Shown in pieces: positions 1 to 8,958 of a stretch of DNA of 64,000 bases (position 1 is its first letter; the number at the start of each line of letters is the position of its first letter). This DNA comes from Mariniphaga sp041687255 (lineage in GTDB: Bacteria; Bacteroidota; Bacteroidia; Bacteroidales; Prolixibacteraceae), in NCBI GenBank assembly GCA_041687255.1, contig JAWLCL010000006.1, forward strand, positions 62,001 through 126,000, given 5' to 3'. The position numbers and the translations under genes were made by a program. Below the pieces are notes generated by a model that saw nothing but the letters and a program-made list of their open reading frames with translations, was not told the origin of the DNA and made no database searches.

Positions 1-335
1 TTGTTGTTACCACTGAATTGATCGATTAAATCAGAATAATACTTTACTGCATCAGCTGTAATTGCAAATGGAATGTAAACTCCATCAAACTCCTGATAAA
101 ACCAGAAAAAAGCATCGGGAATTTCCATGTTCATTCCGGCAGCAGCAAGCACTTCCTCCCGTGACGGATACCATGCTTCAGCTTTCTCAATAAGACTTTT
201 CTCATACTCATCCGAGAAATTTCGTTGAATTGTTTTTGTATAAATACCATCGGGTTCCGGATTATCCTCCTTCTCACATGAAACAACTAACCAAACAACT
301 GTCAGGGAAAGGATAATTAACAATATATTTTTCAT
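1..335 (-). CDS. Predicted lipoprotein, 3' end outside the window
   Basis: I do not recognise the family. The reading frame starts at the ATG on the complement of 333-335 and stays open to the window edge, giving about 111 residues with the C-terminus missing. The first 20 residues are a lipoprotein signal: Lys at position 2, a hydrophobic stretch, then L-V-V-S-C with the lipidated Cys at residue 20, followed by an acidic E-K-E-D stretch typical of Bacteroidota surface lipoproteins. The visible mature part is acidic and aromatic-rich (for example A-F-F-W-F-Y). It is divergent from the ABC-F gene, with a TAnnTTTG-type -7 box on its own strand at 386-393. Confidence 0.75.
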   Translation of the reverse strand, partial: MKNILLIILSLTVVWLVVSCEKEDNPEPDGIYTKTIQRNFSDEYEKSLIEKAEAWYPSREEVLAAAGMNMEIPDAFFWFYQEFDGVYIPFAITADAVKYYSDLIDQFSGNN

Positions 336-385
336 AGAGGAATGATTATCTGGCAGCAATCGCTTACACACAGTTAATATTTCTT

Positions 386-393
386 CAAATATA
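386..393 (-). promoter_or_regulatory. Candidate -7 box for the lipoprotein gene
   Basis: On the minus strand this reads TATATTTG, an exact match to the Bacteroidota -7 consensus TAnnTTTG, about 50 nt upstream of the lipoprotein ATG. No clear TTTG -33 box is present at the expected spacing, so only the -7 half is supported. The rest of 336-652 shows no other feature except the opposing -7 box at 602-609. Confidence 0.4.
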
Positions 394-601
394 TTGATTT
401 GATTTGAAAACTGTAAACTGCTTCATCATCAGGAATTCAGAACGATGGCTTCCCTCTGGATAACCGATGATTTTCATTTATACAACAGAGGATTCCTGTC
501 TACCTGTAATTTGGATTCTAATTAACAGTCATCGTCTGTTAATAATCCTGCTAAATAATTTCCTTTTCAACCCATTAATGCTGAAAACAAAGATTAATGA
601 T

Positions 602-609
602 TAGGTTTG
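602..609 (+). promoter_or_regulatory. Candidate -7 box for the ABC-F gene
   Basis: TAGGTTTG matches TAnnTTTG exactly and would place the transcript start near 616, giving a leader of roughly 35-40 nt before the ATG at 653. I see no good TTTG at -33. Confidence 0.4.
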
Positions 610-652
610 CACCCTTTTTCACACAAGGAAAGATTAAACCGATTAATAATAT

Positions 653-2266
653 ATGATTGAAGTTGCTGATTTAAAGATACAGTTTGGAAAGCGGGTGTTG
701 TTTCAGGATGTAAACCTTAAGTTTACCGCCGGCAATTGTTACGGGGTTATTGGTGCTAACGGCGCAGGCAAATCAACCTTCTTAAAAACCATATCGGGGG
801 AAACCGATGCCACAGCAGGAACAATAAGTCTTGGCCCCGGCGAACGGCTATCGGTTCTGAGCCAGGACCATTTTGCCTTCGATGAAGACCTGGTTATTCA
901 TGCCGTACTGAAAGGTCATACGCGGCTTTGGGAAATCATGCACGAGAAGGAAGAATTGTACTCTAAACCTGATTTTAACGAGGAAGATGGTATGAGAGCT
1001 GCTGACCTGGAACAGAAATTCGGCGATATGGACGGATGGAATGCTGAAAACAATGCAGCCACCCTTCTGAGTAACCTGGGAATAAAGGAAGCATGGCATT
1101 ACACCCCCATGAAGGAGCTGAGCGGCAAACAAAAGGTACGTGTCCTGCTGGCACAGGCTCTGTTTGGTAAACCCGATAACCTGTTGCTTGATGAACCTAC
1201 CAATGACCTAGACCTGGAAACAGTGGCATGGCTTGAAAATTATCTCTCGGAATATGAAAATACCGTGCTGGTGGTTTCACACGACAGGCACTTCCTGGAT
1301 GCCATCAGTACTCACACAGTAGATATTGATTACGGAAAAATAAAACTGTTTGCCGGAAATTACAGCTTCTGGTACCAGAGTAGTCAGCTTGCACTAAGGC
1401 AACAAAAAGCCCAAAACAAAAAGGCTGAGGAGAAAAAGGCCGAGTTGCAGGAGTTTATTTCTCGGTTCAGCGCCAATGTTAAAAAATCGAAACAGGCCAC
1501 CAGCCGTAAGAAGATGATTGAAAAATTAAATATCGAGGACATTGAACCTTCAACACGGAAATACCCGGGAATCATTTTCACCCCCGAGCGCGAGGCCGGA
1601 GATAAGATATTGGATGTACACGGATTGAGTGCCAGCATCGATGGAACGGTGCTGTTTAAAGATGTGGAATTTACGGCAGCCAAAGGCGAAAAGATAATCT
1701 TTTTGTCACGCGACCCGAGGGCGATGACCTCTTTCTTTGAAATCATCAACGGCAAACAAAAACCCGGTTCAGGCACCTATCAATGGGGGCAGACCATTAC
1801 TCCGGCTTACCTTCCGCTCGATAATTCGGCTTACTTCAACAGTGAACTCAGCCTTTTCGACTGGCTTTGCCAGTTTACCAACGATACCACCGATTTCTAC
1901 ATTATGAGTTACCTGGGAAAAATGTTGTTTGCCCGCGAAGAGGTACATAAACCGGTAAATGTTTTATCGGGAGGAGAAAAAATGCGTTGCATGATTTCAA
2001 AGATGATGCTTTTGAATCCCAATGCCCTGGTTCTGGATACACCTACCAATCACCTCGATTTGGAATCGATACAGGCATTCAACAACAACCTGGTAAAATA
2101 CCCGGGAAACATTTTTATGTCGTCACATGACCATGAATTTATACAATCGGTCTGCAATCGGATTATTGAACTCACTCCCAATGGAATCATCGACAAACTG
2201 ATGGATTACGACGACTACATTTCCGATGAACGAATCAAAGAACAGCGAATGGCAATGTACAGTTAA
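653..2266 (+). CDS. ABC-F family ATPase, YbiT-like, with degenerate second ATPase domain
   Basis: ABC-F proteins are soluble twin-ATPase proteins that act on ribosomes. This 537-residue protein has the YbiT-like layout. Domain 1 has Walker A G-A-N-G-A-G-K-S (34-41), a signature-like L-S-G-K-Q (156-160) and Walker B with the catalytic pair D180-E181. The linker (about 250-300) is Lys/Arg-rich and contains a conserved S-R-F-S-A-N segment. Domain 2 has an intact L-S-G-G-E signature (438-442), but the P-loop position (about 352-361) reads S-R-D-P-R-A-M-T-S-F with no GxxGxGKS, and the catalytic Glu of Walker B is Thr463 (L-D-T-P-T-N-H-L-D). Domain 2 therefore probably cannot bind or hydrolyse ATP normally. 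It stands alone as a transcription unit. The family is certain; the ribosomal role is inferred. Confidence 0.93.
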   Translation: MIEVADLKIQFGKRVLFQDVNLKFTAGNCYGVIGANGAGKSTFLKTISGETDATAGTISLGPGERLSVLSQDHFAFDEDLVIHAVLKGHTRLWEIMHEKEELYSKPDFNEEDGMRAADLEQKFGDMDGWNAENNAATLLSNLGIKEAWHYTPMKELSGKQKVRVLLAQALFGKPDNLLLDEPTNDLDLETVAWLENYLSEYENTVLVVSHDRHFLDAISTHTVDIDYGKIKLFAGNYSFWYQSSQLALRQQKAQNKKAEEKKAELQEFISRFSANVKKSKQATSRKKMIEKLNIEDIEPSTRKYPGIIFTPEREAGDKILDVHGLSASIDGTVLFKDVEFTAAKGEKIIFLSRDPRAMTSFFEIINGKQKPGSGTYQWGQTITPAYLPLDNSAYFNSELSLFDWLCQFTNDTTDFYIMSYLGKMLFAREEVHKPVNVLSGGEKMRCMISKMMLLNPNALVLDTPTNHLDLESIQAFNNNLVKYPGNIFMSSHDHEFIQSVCNRIIELTPNGIIDKLMDYDDYISDERIKEQRMAMYS

Positions 2267-2428
2267 AGATACGATCACCGCTACCTGATTGCCTTACAGG
2301 AAGCAACAGTTTTCTGATGTATTGGAGCTTCCAGACCTGCCTGCAATGGCGGCATATGTTTTTTCATTTTTCCCGCTGAACATGTCTGCATGAATGTTGT
2401 TTAAACATAAATTCATTTCATCAGACAT

Positions 2429-3223
2429 ATGAAACAAAAAGTTTTACTGATCACCAACACGCTGACTTTGATTTTTGCTCTTGTTATGAGTGCGCTGAGC
2501 GGAAGCGGAACATTCAATGAAACCACCCAGGCCGATATCAGCGCCCGCTATGAAACACTGGTTACACCTGCCGGCTATGCCTTTTCAATTTGGGGGTTAA
2601 TATACCTCCTGCTGATTTCGTTTACAGTGTTTCAATGGATTGAATACCTGAAATACGGGCGGGATGAAAATTTACAAAGGACAGGAATCTGGTTTGCCCT
2701 GAGCAATGTTGCCAACGGAATTTGGGTAGTTGCCTTTTTAAACAATTCCATCGGGATGTCGGTGGCAATAATGCTTATTCTGCTGTTCTCCTTAATTATG
2801 CTTACTGTAAAGCTGCGACTGGAGGTATGGGATGCCCCGGTGCGGATAATTGCGTTTGTATGGTGGCCGGTTTGCATCTACCTGGGCTGGATAATTGCAG
2901 CAACCGTTGCCAATATCTCTGTTTATATGGTCAGCACCGGCTGGCAGGGAGGCAGTATTTCTCCACAGACATGGGCAGTGGTCATTATTATAATTGCAAT
3001 GCTGATTTACCTGCTGCTGATTTACACCCGCAACCTCAGGGAAGCCGCGGTTGTCGGCATCTGGGCATTCATTGCCATTGCAGTTAAGCAGTGGCAGATG
3101 AACACATCAGTTGTGGCAGCAGCCATTGCAGCATCAGTCGTATTGTTTGTTGCTGTGTCTGTTCACGGATTTAAAAACCGGGCCACCTCACCCTTTGAAA
3201 AAATGAAACGCGGGGAAATTTAA
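2429..3223 (+). CDS. TspO/MBR-related tryptophan-rich membrane protein, long form
   Basis: The 264-residue protein is almost entirely hydrophobic, with about seven or eight predicted membrane segments. It starts with an uncleaved-looking helix, followed by a P-A-G-Y-A-F-S-I-W-G-L-I-Y segment that matches the conserved first-helix motif of TspO/MBR tryptophan-rich sensory proteins. Classical TspO has about 160 residues and five helices, so this belongs to the longer bacterial variant. Trp residues recur in later helices (W-V-V-A, V-W-W-P-V, Y-L-G-W-I). Substrate unknown; in known members, porphyrins and other small hydrophobic ligands. No partner genes lie beside it, and the next gene converges on it across a repeat array. 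Confidence 0.75.
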   Translation: MKQKVLLITNTLTLIFALVMSALSGSGTFNETTQADISARYETLVTPAGYAFSIWGLIYLLLISFTVFQWIEYLKYGRDENLQRTGIWFALSNVANGIWVVAFLNNSIGMSVAIMLILLFSLIMLTVKLRLEVWDAPVRIIAFVWWPVCIYLGWIIAATVANISVYMVSTGWQGGSISPQTWAVVIIIIAMLIYLLLIYTRNLREAAVVGIWAFIAIAVKQWQMNTSVVAAAIAASVVLFVAVSVHGFKNRATSPFEKMKRGEI

Positions 3224-3271
3224 ATCCCCCGCTCTTCATCAGTTTCATGTGGTCACCTTAGCTATCGGAAT

Positions 3272-3396
3272 GGTTTATATGGTTCATTTTGCTTACATGG
3301 TTTATGTTGCTACCTTAAACAATATGAACCAAATGAACCTTGAACATTATGAACTTCTTCGAACATTTCAAACTCTTCGAACTCTTTGAACTATTA
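3272..3396 (+). repeat. 9-bp-period word array between convergent genes
   Basis: From 3272 the DNA divides into units of 9 bp: ggtttatat, ggttcattt, tgcttacat, ggtttatgt, tgctacctt, aaacaatat, gaaccaaat, then one 7-mer, then gaacattat, one 10-mer, gaacatttc, aaactcttc, gaactcttt, gaactatta. The left half is built on GGTTYAT words and the right half on their reverse complement, ATGAACC/GAAC words, so the array changes orientation in the middle. It occupies the 3'-to-3' junction of two convergent genes and overlaps the last codon of the oxidoreductase. Function unknown; it may act as a bidirectional stop or be neutral. Confidence 0.8.
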
Positions 3397-4707
3397 AACC
3401 CTCGGCAGTTTCCACTTTTCGTTGTAATTCAACCGCGTCAGTTTATCGGCTTCCGGTTCCCTGAACTTTTTATTTTCATTGTCCCAGTTAATAATTTGTC
3501 CGGTGCGATAGGCGATATTTCCCATTTCGGAAACGATTGCTGTTTTGGCTCCAACCTCAACTGAAGCATTTGGCGTTCCCCCCTTACGGATACAATCCAG
3601 GAAGTTCACCACATGTTCATCCAGTCCGTCGTCGTAGTTGCCCTGTTTCTTTCCTTCAAAGAAAGGTCCCTTAAGCTCATCGCTGCGGTCGGGCAAGGTT
3701 TCCCAGCCACCGCGGTCAACAACCAGCGTACCTTTCTGCCCCACAAATGCCACTCCATGCCCCCTGCCGTAAGGACCAATACCGGGGTTCAGTCCGCATT
3801 CCCAAATCATGGTATGCTTCGGATAGCTGTAGAGCGCCTGCTGAATATCGGGCGTTTCAATAGCTCCTTCTTCATGATAATAAATTCCGCCGCCGGGAGC
3901 AATTTTCTGAGGCATGTCGGCATCCATGCCCAGTAAGGCAAAATCAAGCAGATGAACGCCCCAGTCGGTCATGGCACCGCCGGCATAATCCCACCACCAC
4001 CTGAAGTTGTAATGAAACCTGTTGGGATTAAAAGGCCGCTGTGGTGCAGGTCCCAGCCACATATCGTAATCGACATGAGCAGGTGCCTCCCCGTTTGGCA
4101 TTGCCGGGTACGGATTGTCATAGCCCTTATAAATCCAGGCTTTCACCAGGTGAACATTACCCAGTTCTCCCGACTTAACAATATCAGCAGCCTCAAACCA
4201 GTGCTTTGAACTGCGCTGCCACATGCCTACCTGAACCTTCAGGTTGGAATATTCATTTGCAGCCTTCACCATCTCGTTGCACTCTTCAATGCTGTGCCCC
4301 ATCGGCTTTTCAACATACACATGCTTGCCGGCCTGGAGTGCATGTATCATCATGTTGGCATGCCAATGGTCGGGAGTGCCAATGATTACAGCATCCACTT
4401 CAGCATTGTCAAGCACTTCCCTGAAATCGCCATAAAGCGCCGGGCGGGTACCGGTTAGTTTTTCCACATCGGCTGCACGTGATTCCAGAATGTTTTTATC
4501 CACATCGCAAAGGGCTACACAATCAACATTGTTTCCTTCTTTCAGAAAACTCTGAAGGTTGCTGAATCCCATGCTGCGGCAACCGATTAAAGCCACATTC
4601 ACCTTCTCTCCCGGAGAAGCACATGCATTCATTATCGTTGGAAATGCACCAATGGCAGCAGTGGCAAGGGCTGAATTTTTGATGAACTTTCTTCTGTCGG
4701 AATTCAT
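3394..4707 (-). CDS. Gfo/Idh/MocA family oxidoreductase, exported by Tat
   Basis: NAD(P)-dependent sugar or cyclitol oxidoreductase family, 437 residues, typical for the secreted Bacteroidota branch. The N-terminus has a twin-arginine signal (D-R-R-K-F-I-K, residues 4-10) followed by an alanine-rich hydrophobic segment and a Cys near 29, so it is folded before export and may be lipid-anchored. The Rossmann part begins V-A-L-I-G-C-R-S-M-G, and the family motif E-K-P follows a H-V-Y-V segment. The C-terminal half has the W-W-W-D-Y-A-G-G-A-M-T-D-W-G-V-H region common to this branch. The substrate cannot be read from sequence. It is monocistronic. Confidence 0.9.
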   Translation of the reverse strand: MNSDRRKFIKNSALATAAIGAFPTIMNACASPGEKVNVALIGCRSMGFSNLQSFLKEGNNVDCVALCDVDKNILESRAADVEKLTGTRPALYGDFREVLDNAEVDAVIIGTPDHWHANMMIHALQAGKHVYVEKPMGHSIEECNEMVKAANEYSNLKVQVGMWQRSSKHWFEAADIVKSGELGNVHLVKAWIYKGYDNPYPAMPNGEAPAHVDYDMWLGPAPQRPFNPNRFHYNFRWWWDYAGGAMTDWGVHLLDFALLGMDADMPQKIAPGGGIYYHEEGAIETPDIQQALYSYPKHTMIWECGLNPGIGPYGRGHGVAFVGQKGTLVVDRGGWETLPDRSDELKGPFFEGKKQGNYDDGLDEHVVNFLDCIRKGGTPNASVEVGAKTAIVSEMGNIAYRTGQIINWDNENKKFREPEADKLTRLNYNEKWKLPRV

Positions 4708-4746
4708 AGTATTATAATTGTAAGTTTTTAAAGGTATAATATGCCC

Positions 4747-4785
4747 GCCTGTCCGGAAGGCAGGCCTGACTGTTGTGGCAGACAG
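4747..4785. repeat. Small palindrome pair in the 4708-5181 spacer
   Basis: GCCTG (747-751) pairs with CAGGC (761-765) in a C/G-rich stem, followed by CTGT/ACAG (770-773/782-785). The G+C content contrasts with the AT-rich flanks, as in REP-like intergenic elements. The rest of the 474-bp spacer is AT-rich, and I see no gene or clear promoter in it. Confidence 0.4.
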
Positions 4786-5181
4786 GGAATTCGCATGAGG
4801 GTTGCAATAACTATCATTTGATTTGATTTAATGCTCATGCTCATTTCTCGGTATGATTTAAATTGATTTTTATATCGAAAGGTGTAAATATAATTGTTCT
4901 GATGCTGAAATGAAAATGCCGGTCGTTTATATTTTATCAATAATTGAAAATTCCTCTCTTTTATTGACGATACCTCCATATTTATCCTTATTTTAACAGG
5001 ACAGGTTTTAACAGATTAAATACTTACTGAACGAAAATCTGCTGCACATTTTAAATAAAGTGATGCTATTGATGTAAGAAACTTAGCCATATTTCCTTCC
5101 AGAACAAAACAAAAACCGATGCTGAATATTGCTCATAATGCTGATATTGGAAAATGTTTTATACTAAAATAAAAATACAGG

Positions 5182-5925
5182 ATGAAAGCACTTTTACTGC
5201 TGTTAACCTTCAGCACATTAGGATTTGGTTCCCGGAGCCAGAACGTAGAAGAAATTATTCGCCGTGCCGATGAAAAATTCAGGGGAGAATCGAGCCGCAG
5301 CGAAATAACAATGATTATTGAACGCCCCTCGTGGTCGAGAGAAATATCCATGAAGAGCTGGAGCCTGGGCAACGAATATTCTATGATTTATATTACAGCA
5401 CCTGCAAAGGAAAAGGGGCAGGTGTTCCTGAAACGCGAAAATGAAATGTGGAACTGGGTGCCCACCATTGAACGGATGATAAAAATTCCTCCCTCCATGA
5501 TGATGCAGTCGTGGATGGGATCCGACTTTACAAACGACGACCTGGTGCGCGAATCGTCGCTTGTGAAGGATTACAATCATGAACTTCTGGGGGAAGAAAA
5601 CCTCAGGGATTACGACTGTTATAAAATAGAACTGACGCCCAAACCCGAAGCACCGGTAGTGTGGGGGAAAATCCTTATGTGGGTTTCAAAAGAAGAATAC
5701 CACTGGCTTCGGGCAGAATATTTTGATGAGGATGAAAACCTGGTAAATACCGAAATCCTTTCAGACATAAAAAAGATGGACGACCGTATGATGCCCACCC
5801 GGCTGGAGATGATACCTGCCGATGAGGAAGGCCATAAAACCATAATGATTTTTGAAAACATCGAATTCGGCATCGATATCGAAGAATCATTCTTCTCGCA
5901 GCAGAACATGAGGAGGGTAAGGTAA
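5182..5925 (+). CDS. LolA-like outer-membrane lipoprotein-sorting protein
   Basis: 247-residue exported protein: signal peptide at about 1-19, then a domain resembling the LolA/LolB-fold 'outer membrane lipoprotein-sorting' family. Supporting features are an early I-I-R-R-A-D-E-K-F-R-G helix, a central stretch that is Met/Trp-rich (W-N-W-V-P-T-I-E-R-M-I-K-I-P-P-S-M-M) and a C-terminal strand series ending in the I-E-E-S-F-F-S motif typical of the family. Members carry hydrophobic cargo across the periplasm. It is the first gene of a cluster with LolCE-like permeases, a LolD-like ATPase and a beta-barrel, which suggests a dedicated envelope route rather than the housekeeping Lol system. The cargo is unknown. 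Confidence 0.8.
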   Translation: MKALLLLLTFSTLGFGSRSQNVEEIIRRADEKFRGESSRSEITMIIERPSWSREISMKSWSLGNEYSMIYITAPAKEKGQVFLKRENEMWNWVPTIERMIKIPPSMMMQSWMGSDFTNDDLVRESSLVKDYNHELLGEENLRDYDCYKIELTPKPEAPVVWGKILMWVSKEEYHWLRAEYFDEDENLVNTEILSDIKKMDDRMMPTRLEMIPADEEGHKTIMIFENIEFGIDIEESFFSQQNMRRVR

Positions 5926-5929
5926 GGAA

Positions 5930-6025
5930 ATGCATGAATGCTTGAAGGCTCAAATGCATGAATGCCTGAATGGTAGTATCGTCCGTATTGTTGTATTGTT
6001 GCATTGTTGCATGATTGCACGGCTG
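5930..6025 (+). repeat. 8-bp-period word array after the lolA-like gene
   Basis: Twelve consecutive units keep an exact 8-bp phase from 5930: atgcatga, atgcttga, aggctcaa, atgcatga, atgcctga, atggtagt, atcgtccg, tattgttg, tattgttg, cattgttg, catgattg, cacggctg. The words differ but their length does not. It starts 5 nt after the stop codon. Confidence 0.85.
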
Positions 6026-6182
6026 AATTCTAAAATGAACAAAGGAATTAATGCAAAAATGATTCAAATATGAGCCAACCAGAATACGATAAAATAAACT
6101 TACGATAAAATGAAGGGTTAATTATGCCCGTTAGACATATGCACTTTTTAATAAATTAATTAAATTAACAACAAGAAAATTA

Positions 6183-6278
6183 AATCATTAGATTAACAAC
6201 ATTAAAGCATTGTTGCATATAGGCCTTTTTGCATTTCCATTATAGCATTTTAGTATTCACACATTCATTCATCATCAT
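6183..6278 (+). repeat. 8-bp-period word array running into a start codon
   Basis: Units in exact 8-bp phase: aatcatta, gattaaca, acattaaa, gcattgtt, gcatatag, gccttttt, gcatttcc, attatagc, attttagt, attcacac, attcattc, atcatcat. The last unit contains the first two bases of the permease start codon (ATG at 6277), so the array replaces the normal ribosome-binding region. Confidence 0.8.
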
Positions 6279-7497
6279 GAGCACAAACATAAAACTTGCA
6301 TGGAGAAACCTTTGGAGAAACAGGCGGCGCACGCTGATTGCCATTTCTTCCATTGTGTTCAGTGTACTGCTGGCATCCTGGATGCGCTCGATGCAGGAGG
6401 GGTCGTATGAAAGTATGATAGAAAATGTTGTACAGTTCTACTCCGGGTACCTGCAGGTGCAGGACACGGCTTATTGGGAAGAAAGGACCCTGGAAAACAG
6501 CATGGAGGTTAGCAGTGAACTGGTACGGCAAATTGAGAATGTGGAAGACGTCACCCTTGTTTCCCACCGGCTGGAATCGTTTGCCCTGGCCGCCAGCCAC
6601 CAGCACAGCAAACCTGCATTGGTGCTGGGCATTGAACCGGAGGCGGAAGACAGTATTACTGCCATCTCAGACAAGATAAAAAATGGCGCTTTCCTGCAGG
6701 CTAACGACAAGGGCGTGGTATTGGGGAAAGGCCTTGCAGGCTTCCTGAACCTGTCGGTTGGCGACACCCTGGTGATGATTGGACAGGGCTATCACGGCAT
6801 AAGCGCCAATGGCCTGTTTCCCGTCAGGGGCATCATGGAGCACCCTAACCCGGAATTTAACAAGCGGCTTGTACTGATGGCAATCGGTAACGCCAGGGAG
6901 TTCTATTCTGCCTATGGATTATCGACTTCGCTGGTGGTAATGACACACGATCATTACCAGGTGAGTCAGCTTAAATCCGGCATTGAAAGTCTGCTGCCCG
7001 GCAATAAACATGTACTTACCTGGATTGAAATGCAGCCTGAGCTGGAGCAGATCATTCAAAGCGACCGCGTAAGCGGCATCATCATGCTGGGCATCCTGTA
7101 CCTGGTAATTGCCTTCGGGCTGTTTAGCGTAATAATGATGATGGTAAAGGAACGGCAGCGGGAATTTGGAGTTGTACATGCTGTAGGAATGAAAAAGCAA
7201 AAGCTTTCAGTTGTTGTATTGGCTGAAACCCTCTTCATCGGGTTTATTGGCTGCACAGCGGGCCTTGTTGTGAGCTACCTGTTCTGCCTCTATTTCTACC
7301 ACAACCCCATTCCCTTAACCGGCGAAACGGCAGACATAAGCGCTCAGTACGGCATGGAGCCCTACATGTTTTTTTCGCTCAAGCCTTCCCTGTTCTATAA
7401 CCAAATGATAGTTGTTTTTTTCATCAGCCTGTTTGTGGTCCTGTTCCCGCTTTATACAATATATAAGTTGAAAATTACTACTGCCCTGCGGGCATAA
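6277..7497 (+). CDS. ABC transporter permease, LolC/LolE-like (FtsX superfamily)
   Basis: 406-residue inner-membrane permease. It has the MacB/LolCE layout: a short cytoplasmic N-terminus rich in W-R-N-L-W-R-N-R-R-R, one membrane helix (about 18-38), a large periplasmic domain (about 45-260), then three helices in the last 140 residues with the FtsX-type R-Q-R-E-F-G-V-V-H-A-V-G-M coupling segment between them. An in-frame TTG upstream (6229) lies inside the 8-bp array, so the ATG at 6277 beginning M-S-T-N-I-K is preferred. It pairs with the similar permease at 7605 and the ATPase at 9426. The likely role is extraction of a lipid or lipoprotein from the inner membrane for the LolA-like partner. 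Confidence 0.88.
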   Translation: MSTNIKLAWRNLWRNRRRTLIAISSIVFSVLLASWMRSMQEGSYESMIENVVQFYSGYLQVQDTAYWEERTLENSMEVSSELVRQIENVEDVTLVSHRLESFALAASHQHSKPALVLGIEPEAEDSITAISDKIKNGAFLQANDKGVVLGKGLAGFLNLSVGDTLVMIGQGYHGISANGLFPVRGIMEHPNPEFNKRLVLMAIGNAREFYSAYGLSTSLVVMTHDHYQVSQLKSGIESLLPGNKHVLTWIEMQPELEQIIQSDRVSGIIMLGILYLVIAFGLFSVIMMMVKERQREFGVVHAVGMKKQKLSVVVLAETLFIGFIGCTAGLVVSYLFCLYFYHNPIPLTGETADISAQYGMEPYMFFSLKPSLFYNQMIVVFFISLFVVLFPLYTIYKLKITTALRA

Positions 7498-7604
7498 AAC
7501 TTTTAATTTAAAAATGAACAAACAGATTATTAGCAGACAAAAAATGAATAAATCATGGAACCACAGAAATTCATAGCAGTGGATTCAGGTAAAAATATAA
7601 ACCT

Positions 7605-8825
7605 ATGGTCTGGTCAATAGCTTGGAGAAATATCTGGCGCAATAAACTGCGAAGTATAATAATGATACTTGCAATAACAGTCGGCCTCTTTGCAGGGGTA
7701 TTTATAATTGCCTTCATGCAGGGAATTGTGGATGCACGGATTGAATCGGCCACCAGCACAGAGCTGGCACACCTGCAGGTACATGCCCCGGGATTTTTAG
7801 CCGACAATGACATTAACCTGACTATTTCCAATTCCATAGAATTAACACGGAAAATTGCCTCCCTCGATTCAGTTGCCGCAGTCAGCCGCCGGCTGATAGC
7901 CGAACCTTTCATCATGGCTGCTCATGGAACCGGCGGGGGTAAACTTATCGGGGTGGAACCTGAACGAGAAAAAGAAGTGACCGACCTCTGGGAACACATT
8001 GTTGAAGGGGCCTACCTCGAACACGACAGCCGCATGCCACCTGTGGTTATAGGTGAAAAACTGGCCGACAGGCTTCAGTTGAAAACCGGAACACGTATAA
8101 ACCTGCAGATGGTGGATGCAAACGGCAACCTGGCAATAAAAGGCTACCGCGTAAGCGGAATTTACCGGACCAACAATACAAGCTACGACGAATCCACCCT
8201 CTTTGCAAAATATACCGACTTGCAGGACCAACTGGCACTGGAAGAGAATAAAGCACATGAAATTGCTGTCAGGCTGGAATTTGGTGACCAGGCTGAGGCT
8301 GTCAAACCGCGCGTAGCACAACTCACCGGTAACAACAATTTGCAGACCTGGAAGGAGCTGAGCCCGGAAATGTCGTTATTGACCGATTCCATGGATCAGT
8401 ACATGTACATCTTTATCCTGATAATTTTACTGGCACTCTGCTTCGGCATCATCAACACCATGCTGATGGCCGTTATGGAACGCACCAAAGAGATTGGTAT
8501 GCTGATGGCTGTGGGAATGAGTAAACGACGGATATTTGCCATGATTATATTGGAATCAACGGCTCTTACAATAGTTGGCGGAATCACCGGAATGATTATT
8601 GGCTCGGTTGTTACCAAAATATTTGAAACCAACCCCATCTACCTTTCTATGTTTTCAGAGGGATTAAAACAATACGGGTTTGCCTCGCAGGTATATACAT
8701 CGCTGCAGATCGATTCTTTAATAATAATTGCGGTCCTGGTAATACTTACCGGAATATTGTCGGCTGTTTACCCTGCATTAAAAGCACTGAAACTGAACCC
8801 GGCGGAAGCAACGAGGACGGAATGA
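7605..8825 (+). CDS. ABC transporter permease, LolC/LolE-like, second subunit
   Basis: Also 406 residues and clearly paralogous to the preceding permease (shared W-R-N-I-W-R-N start and layout). It has one N-terminal helix (about 18-40), a periplasmic domain, and three C-terminal helices. The coupling region M-E-R-T-K-E-I-G-M-L-M-A-V-G-M-S is close to the FtsX consensus, and the C-terminus ends in P-A-L-K-A-L-K-L-N-P-A-E-A, the standard LolCE/MacB tail. Two different permeases with one ATPase fit a LolCDE-type heterocomplex. The stop codon overlaps the start of an 8-bp-period array. Confidence 0.9.
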   Translation: MVWSIAWRNIWRNKLRSIIMILAITVGLFAGVFIIAFMQGIVDARIESATSTELAHLQVHAPGFLADNDINLTISNSIELTRKIASLDSVAAVSRRLIAEPFIMAAHGTGGGKLIGVEPEREKEVTDLWEHIVEGAYLEHDSRMPPVVIGEKLADRLQLKTGTRINLQMVDANGNLAIKGYRVSGIYRTNNTSYDESTLFAKYTDLQDQLALEENKAHEIAVRLEFGDQAEAVKPRVAQLTGNNNLQTWKELSPEMSLLTDSMDQYMYIFILIILLALCFGIINTMLMAVMERTKEIGMLMAVGMSKRRIFAMIILESTALTIVGGITGMIIGSVVTKIFETNPIYLSMFSEGLKQYGFASQVYTSLQIDSLIIIAVLVILTGILSAVYPALKALKLNPAEATRTE

Positions 8826-8918
8826 ATAAATGCTTTAAGGCAGTACGGCTTTAAGGCAATAATGCATTAAGGCAGCAAGGTGCAAGGCAGCAAGGTAAAG
8901 CAGTAAGTCATTAACGAA
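8824..8918 (+). repeat. 8-bp-period word array upstream of the four-helix-bundle gene
   Basis: Starts within the permease stop codon. Units: gaataaat, gctttaag, gcagtacg, gctttaag, gcaataat, gcattaag, gcagcaag, one 7-mer gtgcaag, gcagcaag, gtaaagca, gtaagtca. Apart from the single 7-mer, every unit is 8 bp. Confidence 0.85.
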
Positions 8919-8958
8919 TATGAGAATAAGAAATTATTAGAATAAAAAACTATATCAA

